DNA of 47,809 bases from NCBI GenBank assembly GCA_030748735.1, contig JASMLK010000074.1:1-47809 (forward strand). The letters are read 5' to 3'. The translations under genes and the position numbers were made by a program. Under the pieces are notes generated by a model. It was not told the origin of the DNA and did no database searches. It saw nothing but the letters and a program-made list of their open reading frames with translations. Source of the stretch: Myxococcota bacterium. GTDB taxonomy: Bacteria; Myxococcota_A; UBA9160; UBA4427. Below are positions 31,517 through 40,451 of this stretch, piece by piece (positions within the stretch are counted from its first letter, which is position 1; every line of letters begins with the position of its first letter).

Positions 31517-34404
31517 TTATGCGGCTTCGACTCTCTCGACTTCGACGCGCGTGTCGCGATCCGTGGGTCCAGGCGTGTTCGCTTCCGGGAGTGGCTGGAG
31601 ATGTGTGTAACCTCCGGCGAGCGAAAGGGGGTTGATCGGGTTCGGGGTCAGCGTGCCGTACGACTTGCGATCCTTGAACTGATAGGGCTCCCATGCGTGG
31701 TAGATGATCACCTGGCCCGGTCGAAGGCTTGGAACGATCTTGGCCAGGGTCTCGTACTCGTTGATGTCGTTGTAGACCCGCACACGATCGTTGTCGCGAA
31801 TGCCCCTGGCATCGGCGTCGGCGTTTCCGATCCAGATCGTCGGCTCGCCCCGCCCGCCGAGACGCAAGATCTGCGGGTTGTCTCGCCACGCGGCATGGAT
31901 CGACCAGCGGGTGTGAGCACCCACCAGTTGGAGCGGATAGTCGCCTCCCGACTTGGGGCTGTCCTTGTGAACGGGAAGCTGTTCTCCCTGCTCCAGGTAG
32001 TAGGGATGATCGATGTAGAACTGGATACGCCGTGTCAGCGTCGGCCACGGGAGCTTCTTTTCCGTGTGCCAGGTGTTGGCCGTGATGGTTTCGTTGGGCT
32101 CGATGTCGGTTGCGTTACCGATGTTGATGAAGTGCTGCCCCAAAGCCGTCACCCGCTGAAAGCCTTTCTTCTTGAGCGCCGGCCAATCGATGCCTCCGAG
32201 GTTCTTCGAGTATTCGCAGATCTGCCGCAAGATGGCTTCGGGGTCGTCTTCGTTGAACTTGCCTTCGAAAGTGAAGTCGTCGTAGACGCGGTCGAGCCTC
32301 CGCTCGTTTCCTGCACGATCGGTGAAGTGTTGGATGCCTCTGGCCTTGGCACGGCGTTGGATTGCTTTCGCGATCAGACAGTGGATCGCCCAGTCTGGTT
32401 TGGAATCGCCAACGGGCTCGACGGCCCGACTGATGACGTGGATGTACGGGGCGAGCGGCGTGGCCCAGAGGATGTCGTCCTTCTCGTACCAACCCGCAGC
32501 GGGAAGTACGTAGTCGCTGTGGAGCGCAGTGTTGCTCATGCGCCAATCGATCGTGACGAGCAGGTCGAGTTCCTTGACGAGCGTGCGTTCGAGGACGTCA
32601 TATCCCCGGGCTCGTCGCAGGATGTTGCCCCCCATCTCGAAGAAGATGCGCTGTTTGGCGGAAGAGGGACGGATCTGCCAACCCTTCTCGTATGACTCGT
32701 CGATGAAGTCAGTGAGGTCGCGCTTCATGCTGGGGTCGTACTTGGCACTACTGCCGTAGAGCGCCTGAAGGCCTACGTGGTAGTAGAAGAGATTGCCCGG
32801 GATGTAGCCACCGTCCCGGTAGGCGTCCTGCACGATCTCGTAGAGGATGGCTTCGTCGGTCTTGCCGTTCCATTTGCCCTTGATGAACGTGGGAATCGCA
32901 TCCTTCGCCACGGCGAGCGCACCGATGGAAAGCGGCAGGTTGCCAGGCATCCGAACCAGAGCGGCGCCGCCGTCGGGTGAGAGAGCCGGGAAGCCCGTGA
33001 TGCCGCTGCCCTTCTTGCCGATCTGTCCGCAGAGGGTGAGGACCAGGATCTGGCAGCGTTCCATCTCGATCCCGTGGTAGTACTTCGAAAAGCTCGACTG
33101 CGTGACGCACACCGCGGCACGCGCGTTGGCGATTTGTCGCGCGAGCTTCCTCACGTCGTCGGGATGGACACCCGTGATGGACGCGGTCTGTTCGGGGCGC
33201 GACTGCGCGTCAATCTGCTTGCGCAGCATCGAGAACACGGGCGTCACGTCGACCTTGCCCTTGCGGGTATCGACGCTGAACTCGCCTTCGAGAGCGGGCT
33301 TCGAGCCCTCGAGCGCGAGAGTCGTGTTCGACATGGGGAGGGCCTGCCCGCTGGTTTCGTCGAAGACGTAGAAGACCTCTTCGCTGCCCCCGTCTTTCAT
33401 GTCGCTCTCGCGCAGAAAGAGTTGGTTGTCGCTGCGCACCAGCAGCGGCAGGTCGGTTTGTTCCCGGATGAAGGCCTCTTGATGCAGGTCTTCTTCGATG
33501 ATCACCTGCGCGAGTGAAAGCCCGAGCGCAGCATCGCTACCGGGGTTCACCCCGATCCAGGTGTCGGCATGTACCGACGAAGCGTTGTAGTCGGGAGCGA
33601 TGGTGACGACCTTGGCTCCGTTGTAGCGCGCTTCGTTCAGGAAGTGGGCGTTCGGGATCTGTGTGTAGACCGGGTTGCCACCCCAGTTGAGGATCAGATC
33701 CGAATAGAAGAGATCATCCATCGAGCCCGAATAGGAGATCTTTCCGACTGTCGTCTGCGCTCCAGGGTGGTGATCGCCGACGTCGGTGTTGACTTCGATG
33801 AGCGGTGTATCGAGGATGTGCCCCAATCGATGGGTCGCGACCGATCCGCCACCACCGGCATTCGCCGTGCCTGGATCCCAGGTGATTGCGCCGGGTCCGT
33901 CCGTGGTCACGACATCGATGTACTTGTCGGCGATCTCGTCGAGGGCCTGCTCCCACGAGATTCGTTTCCACTTGCCCTCGCCGCGCTTGCCGACGCGTTT
34001 GAGCGGATGGGTGAGCCTTCCGGCGTCGTACATGCGCTGGCTGTAGCAGGCCCCCTTCTGGCAACCACGCGGATTGAAGTCGGGGACGTTCGGGTCGACC
34101 TGTTCGTAGGTTCCCGACTGCTCTTCGCGCCAGACGATCCCGTTCTTCACATAGACGTTCCAACTGCAGTTGCGTTGGTACCAGCAGTTGACGAAGTGCG
34201 TGCCCTTGGCGATCGAGTCCCAGCTCCACTTGTCGCGATAGAGCGCTTCAAAGCCCTCGTACCGCACGTCGTCTCCGACGAGCGGGTCGGCAAGGGAGAC
34301 GTTCGCCTTGCCGAGCGACCAGCCCAGCTGACTCATCGACAACACCAGGGCGCCGCTGCCCTTCAAGAACGCGCGTCGATCCACCGGCTTTTCGATCCAA
34401 CGTG

Positions 34405-34408
<4 letters not shown>
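31517..34408 (-). CDS. Molybdopterin catalytic (alpha) subunit, ethylbenzene/steroid-C25-dehydrogenase-like, system 2
   Basis: This 963-residue catalytic subunit has a perfect Tat motif (DRRAFLKGSG, residues 10-19). Like its system 1 homologue it has THFVNCWYQRNCSWNVYV, NPRGCQKGACYSQRMYD, VNTDVGDHHPGAQTTVGK (Asp as likely Mo ligand), MSNTALHSDYVLPAAGWYEKDD and a YGTLTPNPINPLSLAGG C-terminus. It is expected to hold bis-MGD molybdenum and one [4Fe-4S] cluster, and to work in the periplasm on an unactivated C-H bond, or possibly on DMS or an oxyanion. Its ATG overlaps the beta stop (ATGA), which indicates translational coupling. The two alpha subunits are clearly related along their whole length. 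Confidence 0.92.
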
Positions 34409-35490
<1,082 letters not shown>

Positions 35491-35531
35491 GGGATGTCCT
35501 CGCAGTCTTGCAGTGCCTGGGGCAGGCGCCT

Positions 35532-36179
35532 CTAGTCGATACTCAGTTCGTGCCATTGCGGAGAGAACGCCTTCAAGCCCCCGCGTTCGCCGTTGCTTCC
35601 TTCCCAGACAGCGAAGGCGATCTGGGTGGTCTGGCCGGCGGTCAGTTGGACGGTGCTATCGATCCCGTCCCGACGCAGCGCACGCAGAAAGACCAGCTTC
35701 CAATGCCCATCTTCGTAGCGGGCCGACGTCTGGATCTCTGCGCCCTTCGTCACCCGGGTCGTGCCGATACCGCGCGCGGTGTTGTTGTGCGCTTCGCCCG
35801 GGCGATCGGCGCGCCAATGCCAGGCGTTCACCGGTTGGTCCGCCGAGCCCATGGTGATGAGCGGGGCACCCGCCGCAAAAGGGAAGAGTACGGCTGCGCC
35901 GTCGGGAAAGTGGTCGTTGTCGTCGATGTCGAGGTCTTCGCTGGGGTCGGCCCATTCGAGACGCAGTGCGAGGGATTCGCCATTGTGCAGAGCGCTGAAG
36001 CGGAGGCTGTCGACGACCCCGACCTTCTTGCCCGTCCAGCTGTTGGCAATGAAGGCGGTGGGTTGCATCGATACCGGAACACCCGTCAGGGCGATCTGCT
36101 CGGTTTTGGCGTCCAACCACACTTCACCGTCTGGCTGAAGCAGTGCGCTCGAGGTGACTTTGCGCAGATGGGCTCGCAT
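35532..36179 (-). CDS. Type II DMSO-reductase-family gamma subunit (heme b), system 2
   Basis: This 215-residue protein matches the ethylbenzene-dehydrogenase-type gamma subunit fold. The central MGSADQPVNAWHWRAD (M110 onwards) is the family segment containing the Met axial ligand of heme b; in ethylbenzene dehydrogenase the ligands are Met and Lys. It starts MRAHLRKVTSSALLQPDGEVW, with no recognisable Sec or Tat signal peptide, while relatives usually carry one. Possible explanations are hitchhiking with the Tat-exported alpha/beta complex, a wrongly placed start (no upstream in-frame candidate seen) or a cytoplasmic enzyme. It is followed by beta, alpha and the chaperone. Confidence 0.85.
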   Translation of the reverse strand: MRAHLRKVTSSALLQPDGEVWLDAKTEQIALTGVPVSMQPTAFIANSWTGKKVGVVDSLRFSALHNGESLALRLEWADPSEDLDIDDNDHFPDGAAVLFPFAAGAPLITMGSADQPVNAWHWRADRPGEAHNNTARGIGTTRVTKGAEIQTSARYEDGHWKLVFLRALRRDGIDSTVQLTAGQTTQIAFAVWEGSNGERGGLKAFSPQWHELSID

Positions 36180-36224
36180 GATCCCGTTCCTCGTTGGTCC
36201 ATGCCTTCCGGCACGGCGGCGGGG

Positions 36225-36929
36225 CTAGGGCTTCAACCTTTCGACACTTGCGCTCATCACGATGTGCCGGATCTCGTCGCTGAAGGCCGTGTCCCGAAGT
36301 GACTGCGCGAGTTCGGAGGCGTGCTGCGTCAACTGGGGGAATTGCTTGCCGGAGAGCAGCTCGAAGTTCGCGCGGATCCTGCGCGTTCTCTCGCCTGGGT
36401 CTGCGAGCTCGGCATCCTGCTGAATGATCGGGCCGAGAATCGCCGCCGAGCCCAGCGTGTACATCATGAGATGATTGAAGATCCGCGCGGCGTCCGGTGG
36501 ACCGATGTCGTGTTTCGCGAGTACGGCGAGGACGTCTTCCATTACGCTGAGCGCCTGAACCCCGAGCGATGCGCGGCCCATCGTCAGTGGCAACGCACCT
36601 CTCTGGGTAAGGAGTGCGGTGCGCATGCGCAGGAACGTCTCGGCGAGCCAGTCGAGCCAATCGTCTTCGTCGTGGTCGGTGACGCTTGCTCTGCTCATGA
36701 TGAGGTCGAACACGCCGTCGACGAGGTCGGCCTTGTTCGACACATGGCGGTAGATCGCCATGGGTGAAACGCCGAGCGCTTCGGCGAGCCGCCGAATGGT
36801 CAGCCGTTCGACGCCCTCCTGATTGATGACATCGAGCGCGCGATCGAGAACGGCATCACGGCTGAGGGGGCCGGCTTCGTCTCGCGCCCGGCTCGTTCGT
36901 TTCGAACTTGCCGCTGTGGCTCCCGGCAT
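36225..36929 (-). CDS. TetR-family regulator of the system 2 molybdoenzyme operon
   Basis: This 234-residue TetR protein has a DNA-binding domain LSRDAVLDRALDVINQEGVERLTIRRLAEALGVSPMAIYRHVSNKADLVDGVFD (about 22-75) and a tetracycline-repressor-like C-terminal domain. The ATG at 36929 is preferred; the frame is open to 36965 with a non-ATG start. It lies 45 bp upstream of the gamma gene in the same direction, so it probably heads the TetR-gamma-beta-alpha-delta operon. A promoter overlapped by a palindrome at 36986-37013 suggests autoregulation. Confidence 0.87.
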   Translation of the reverse strand: MPGATAASSKRTSRARDEAGPLSRDAVLDRALDVINQEGVERLTIRRLAEALGVSPMAIYRHVSNKADLVDGVFDLIMSRASVTDHDEDDWLDWLAETFLRMRTALLTQRGALPLTMGRASLGVQALSVMEDVLAVLAKHDIGPPDAARIFNHLMMYTLGSAAILGPIIQQDAELADPGERTRRIRANFELLSGKQFPQLTQHASELAQSLRDTAFSDEIRHIVMSASVERLKP

Positions 36930-36985
36930 ATGGCTCGACACCTCGCGCTCTCGTCGTCGGCACAAGGATTCGCGCCAATGGCGTG

Positions 36986-37013
36986 AGTGTACATTGTACG
37001 CGTACTATGTCAC
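36986..37013 (-). promoter_or_regulatory. Promoter overlapped by a palindrome, upstream of the TetR/molybdoenzyme operon
   Basis: On the minus strand GTGACA (37013-37008, 5 of 6 consensus) and TACACT (36991-36986, 4 of 6) are separated by 16 bp. The spacer contains a perfect 10-bp palindrome GTACGCGTAC (36996-37005). The outer bases GTG...CAC extend the symmetry imperfectly. A repressor bound there would cover the promoter. The promoter and operator functions are inferred. Confidence 0.5.
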
Positions 37014-37108
37014 ATCGATTCGACCTTGATGCTGGGAATCCGTGAGCGGGTGCGTGACAAGCCACAGAGAGCCCGCGTGGGTTGTGGGAGAGGCACTTGG
37101 CTGCTTTG

Positions 37109-37161
37109 TTGACCATATTTCAACGTTCAAGTCATTGACCATCTTGCAGCATTATGGTCAA
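37109..37161. promoter_or_regulatory. Three TTGACCAT boxes upstream of the TetR-P450 operon
   Basis: TTGACCAT occurs at 37109-37116 and 37135-37142, and its inverse ATGGTCAA at 37154-37161. The second and third boxes form a perfect 8-bp inverted repeat with an 11-bp spacer. The cluster lies about 50-100 bp before the TetR gene (37209) and in AT-richer DNA than the neighbourhood, which suits a promoter-operator region of this TetR regulator. Binding is inferred. Confidence 0.6.
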
Positions 37162-37195
37162 GTAAGGCTCGTCGCCGGTGCGACATCGCAGCCCG

Positions 37196-37203
37196 GGAGG
37201 TGA
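37196..37203 (+). promoter_or_regulatory. Ribosome binding site deciding the TetR start
   Basis: GGAGGTGA at 37196-37203 is a near-perfect anti-16S match. It lies 5 bp before the GTG at 37209, and it overlaps the earlier in-frame GTG at 37200, which therefore cannot be the main start. Confidence 0.75.
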
Positions 37204-37208
37204 CGCAA

Positions 37209-37916
37209 GTGCCGGAGTCCAGTGACACCAACCTCGCTCAGGCAGGCTCCGAGCCACAGCCGCCTTCCGCCCAGGACAAGGGGACTGCCACCAATGCCCC
37301 GGCGCCGTCTCGCCGACAGGCGGCCTCGCGCGAGCGCCGCGAGCGGGTGCTCGCCGCGGCGAACCGTCTCTTCGCGCGGGCCCCTTACTCCAAGGTGTCT
37401 GCCGAGAGCATCGCCCGAGAGGCCGGGGTCTCGAAGGGGCTGATCTTCAGCTTCTTCACAGACAAGCAGGGTCTCTACGATGCCGTCTTCGAGCGAACCG
37501 TTGCGGACTGGTCAGCGTTCGTGACAGAGCAGCTGCAACGGCACGTGGACGACCCGGAGAAGCAGCTCGCGAGCATGCTCTACGGCTCGTTCGATCTGGC
37601 TCGACATGCACCGATGCAAGCCATCCTGATGTCGCGCGGCGACATCGATCCGCGCGAGCAGAGCGGTCGAGTGGACCCTTCGATCGCACGACAGTGGTGT
37701 GAAGCGATCGAAGGCGTACTGCGTCGAGGTGTCGAGGCCAACGTCTTCCGTGACGACCTCGACTGCGCTCAGGTTGCCTTCGCGATTCTCGAACTCCAGC
37801 GTCTCTACCTCATGAACATGCTCGACGAGGATGCGGACGCGAAGTGCGACTTCGATGTGCTGGGTCTCACTTCTCAGTTGCTCCTCGCGGGTCTACAGCG
37901 ACCCGCTCAGAATTGA
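37209..37916 (+). CDS. TetR-family regulator of the P450 operon
   Basis: This TetR protein is about 235 residues. I place the start at GTG 37209 because of the strong Shine-Dalgarno at 37196-37203. After a long disordered N-terminal extension (PESSDTNLAQAGSEPQPPSAQDK...) comes the DNA-binding domain RERRERVLAAANRLFARAPYSKVSAESIAREAGVSKGLIFSFFTDKQGLYDAVF. It is followed 12 bp later by a cytochrome P450 gene, so both form one operon. Three TTGACCAT boxes in front of it are a likely operator. The long N-terminal arm is unusual for the family. Confidence 0.88.
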   Translation: MPESSDTNLAQAGSEPQPPSAQDKGTATNAPAPSRRQAASRERRERVLAAANRLFARAPYSKVSAESIAREAGVSKGLIFSFFTDKQGLYDAVFERTVADWSAFVTEQLQRHVDDPEKQLASMLYGSFDLARHAPMQAILMSRGDIDPREQSGRVDPSIARQWCEAIEGVLRRGVEANVFRDDLDCAQVAFAILELQRLYLMNMLDEDADAKCDFDVLGLTSQLLLAGLQRPAQN

Positions 37917-37928
37917 GGTGATCTTTCA

Positions 37929-39107
37929 ATGCTTGATCCCACCACCGCTGACTTCGCACTCGATGAGATGCCTGGCGCAGAGCTCCACGACCTGTTGCGA
38001 ACCTTTCGCGAGCAGGGCCCCATCCAGCACACGCGACTGGCCGGCATGCCGGCCTTCGTGATTTCAGGGTACGAGGTGTTGAAAGCAGCTTTCGTGGACG
38101 AGCACGCGTTCCCAGGTCACTTGATGTACGAAGCGTCCTTCGAACCGGCGATCGGCAAGAGCTTCATTTCGATGGCGGACCCCGCTGATCATCTTCGCTA
38201 TCGAAGACTCGCAACGCCCGCGTTCAGGTCGAGAGCAGTGGCCAGCTATGAGCGGGAGGGACTGGCGGTGCTGGCTCACGAGCTGGTGGATCGCCTCGCC
38301 CTGCGCGATGAGTTCGACCTCGTAAGCGAGTTCACGCAGCGGTTTCCCTACCTCGTCACTGCGCGGCTACTCGGTATCCCGCGAGACCGCGAGGACGAGT
38401 TTCACGGCTGGGCGGTTGCGCTGTTGTCCTTCCGAGACAATCCCGATCGCGCGCGGCGGGCTCGTGAGTCGATTTCCGAGTTCCTCGCACCGATCGTCGA
38501 GGAGCATCGCCGCGAGCCACGCAACGACGTGATCAGTGAATTGATCCATGCGGAGGTAGAGGGTCGACGTCTCACTGACGATGAACTCTTTTCGCACATC
38601 CGACTGCTCTTTCCGACGGGTTCCGACACGACACACGGAGCACTCGGCAACCTGCTCTATGCGCTCTTCACGCACGAAGGAGCCTGGCAGTCGGTGTGCG
38701 ATGAAGTTGGACGGATCGACCTCGCAGTGGCCGAGGCGCTGCGCTGGGAGACGTCCATCGCCGTTCTGCCCCGAATGAGCAGGGACGAGCCGATCGAGTT
38801 CCAGGGGATGAAGCTTCCTCCAAGGTCGTGGGTGCTCTTCGCGATTGCCGGAGCCAATCGAGATCCAGCGCTCTTCGAGACGCCCGACCGCTTCGACATC
38901 GATCGCGTGCAGCCGCCGAACCTGGTATTCGGGCGGGGGGCGAAGAGCTGCCCGGGGATCCACCTCGCGCAGAAGAACATGTCCGTCGCCCTGCAGGTAC
39001 TGAGCGAACGATTGCCCGACCTCGAGCTGGTCGATGCACAGGCCGCGCTCCCCAGGCGGACCGTCCTGAGATCACCCGACGCACTGCGCGTTCGGAGAAC
39101 GGGCTGA
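37929..39107 (+). CDS. Cytochrome P450
   Basis: This 392-residue soluble bacterial P450 has the I-helix oxygen-activation motif TGSDTT (230-235), the ExxR pair E269-R272 and the heme-binding loop FGRGAKSCPG with Cys341 as axial ligand. The usual His in FGxGxHxCxG is Lys339 here. The length and the absence of a membrane anchor indicate a class I-type bacterial enzyme needing ferredoxin and reductase, which are not in the window. It probably hydroxylates a hydrophobic substrate such as a steroid, terpene or alkyl compound. It is co-transcribed with the TetR gene upstream. Confidence 0.93.
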   Translation: MLDPTTADFALDEMPGAELHDLLRTFREQGPIQHTRLAGMPAFVISGYEVLKAAFVDEHAFPGHLMYEASFEPAIGKSFISMADPADHLRYRRLATPAFRSRAVASYEREGLAVLAHELVDRLALRDEFDLVSEFTQRFPYLVTARLLGIPRDREDEFHGWAVALLSFRDNPDRARRARESISEFLAPIVEEHRREPRNDVISELIHAEVEGRRLTDDELFSHIRLLFPTGSDTTHGALGNLLYALFTHEGAWQSVCDEVGRIDLAVAEALRWETSIAVLPRMSRDEPIEFQGMKLPPRSWVLFAIAGANRDPALFETPDRFDIDRVQPPNLVFGRGAKSCPGIHLAQKNMSVALQVLSERLPDLELVDAQAALPRRTVLRSPDALRVRRTG

Positions 39108-39273
39108 CGCGAACAGATCGCAAACGCGATGCATGAGCGATATTCGAGAGCGCTCTTGCGCGCCGTTTCGCGGTGCCTCTCGGCTCAATGCGTGGTCGTG
39201 CAGTGGATTCGACTCGCTCTTTCTCCACGCGGGTGACCCGATCCGTGTGTGCCAGCAGCAGGCGGCCGCTCGC

Positions 39274-40041
39274 TCAGTCGAGGTGCCGCTTCAGCGCCGC
39301 CAGCACCACTCGGGGATCCGAGCGGCGTTGGTAGTTCTCGGCCTGGTCGACCCACAACACCTTGCCGTCGCGGTCGATCAATAGCGATGTCGGAACGGGC
39401 AAGGCCTCGACCTCGTCCGTTGGTGGCCCTGAGTGATAGCCGAGGTTTCGCAGCCCGAAGGCGTCGGTCACCGCGAGGTCGCGATCCGAGAGCATGTCGG
39501 CACGCAAACCGTGGGCGTAGCGCCGGTCTCGAATCTCCTCGGGGGTGTCGGTGCTTACCGTGACCACCTGTACATCGCGCTTGTCGAATTCGTGCCGAAT
39601 TTCTTCCCATCGCCGTAACTCGGCGACACAGTAGGGTCACCAGTGGGCGCGGAAGAACTTCATCAGCACGGGGCGACCCGCGAGGTTCTTCGAGTCGAAC
39701 ATCTCCCTGCGATCGTCGAGGGCGGTGAAGTGCGGGATGGTTTCGCCAACCTGGACACCGGTCGTGGCGACTTGCTGTTCGCTGATCGCAATCGTGAAGG
39801 GCAAGAACGCGCCCACCACGATCGCCAGGAGTGCAGGTAGAACGCCCAGTTTGCCTGCGCCCTTCACCAGGGCAGCGATTCCGACTCCCGCCGCTGCGAG
39901 GAAGCAGATCACGAAGAGTGTCCGGTCTTCGGGGATATCGACCATGCGCACGCGGTAGAACCATGTGCCTGCCGTCGCCGCCGCGATCGCCAGAGCGAGG
40001 AAGCCGAGTATCGTTCCGGGTTTGACCATCGTTTCACTCAT
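39274..40041 (-). CDS. Membrane-anchored peroxiredoxin-like selenoprotein (in-frame UGA as Sec)
   Basis: Reading from ATG 40041 through an in-frame TGA at 39639-39637 to the stop at 39274 gives 255 residues. The N-terminus has three probable membrane segments (about 10-28, 42-60 and 65-86). The C-terminal part is a thioredoxin-fold redoxin: VGETIPHFTALDD, then MKFFRAHW-U-PYCVAELRRWEE, VVTVSTDTPEEIRDRR and VPTSLLIDRDGKVLWVDQAENY. Family relatives have CPYC; here the first Cys codon is TGA (position 135), with the resolving C138 kept. Both sides of the TGA match the family with no frame change. A hairpin starts 10 nt after the UGA. The alternative, a nonsense mutation in a dying gene, is less likely because the rest is intact. 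SelA/SelB/SelC lie outside the window. Confidence 0.75.
39610..39639 (-). promoter_or_regulatory. Candidate bacterial SECIS hairpin next to the UGA codon
   Basis: On the minus strand the 10 nt after UGA are followed by TCGCC (39626-39622), a seven-base loop GAGTTAC (39621-39615) and GGCGA (39614-39610). Two G-U wobble pairs extend the stem below. The loop begins 15 nt after the UGA with a G, close to the distance and base preferred in bacterial SECIS elements. It is predicted by eye only. Confidence 0.55.
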
Positions 40042-40105
40042 TGCCGTTACCTCGTCGATCCCACGTTCCGCGCTGTTTTGGCCTTGAACTGTAGTGGCGA
40101 GGGTT

Positions 40106-40294
40106 CTACCGCGCCCGCGCCTGGAGGTCTTCCACGATCAATCGCACCGTATGCGCGATGACGTCCGGCACGCGCTCGAGAGGAAGGCCATAGAGATCGT
40201 GCATTCGCCACGATGCATCCAGGCCCGACAGGCCGAGGAGCATTGCAGTTGCATCCTCGGTTTCGCGGGTGGGCGCACCGATGGCCGCGACCAT
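40106..40294 (-). pseudogene. Possible TetR C-terminal remnant
   Basis: A 62-residue frame (ATG at 40294) encodes TEDATAMLLGLSGLDASW...ERVPDVIAHTVRLIVEDLQARAR, which resembles the last two helices of a TetR ligand domain. No DNA-binding domain is present, and no start signal stands out. It overlaps, on the other strand, the DUF3604-like tail. Together these fill the 397-bp gap between the selenoprotein and the BASS transporter. The assignment is weak. Confidence 0.3.
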
Positions 40295-40451
40295 TCAAGA
40301 GCGGGCCTATACTTCGCCCATCTGGTATGTGCCGGAACCGCACAGCGGCCTTTCGCTGGTGACGGGAGCGGGCTCCTGGCTTTCCTCGCGAGGCGTCCTC
40401 GGTCTTCCTGACTCGTACCGGGTCGAAACGGAGCCGCATTGCAGGAAGTGA
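40281..40451 (+). pseudogene. Possible DUF3604 C-terminal remnant
   Basis: The frame contains AATIQERAYTSPIWYVPEP, which resembles the final strand of DUF3604 proteins (QERAxTSPIWY). Only this tail is recognisable; what follows (HSGLSLVTGAGSWLSSRGVLGLPD) does not belong to it, and the upstream reading is unrelated. It is probably the end of a deleted gene. It overlaps the start region of the BASS transporter in a different frame. Confidence 0.35.

Noticed and set aside
31010-32695. Long plus-strand open frames (up to 561 codons) opposite the alpha2 and chaperone genes
   Set aside because: They are antisense shadows of high-GC coding sequence; their residues follow no family and the minus-strand genes are clearly real.
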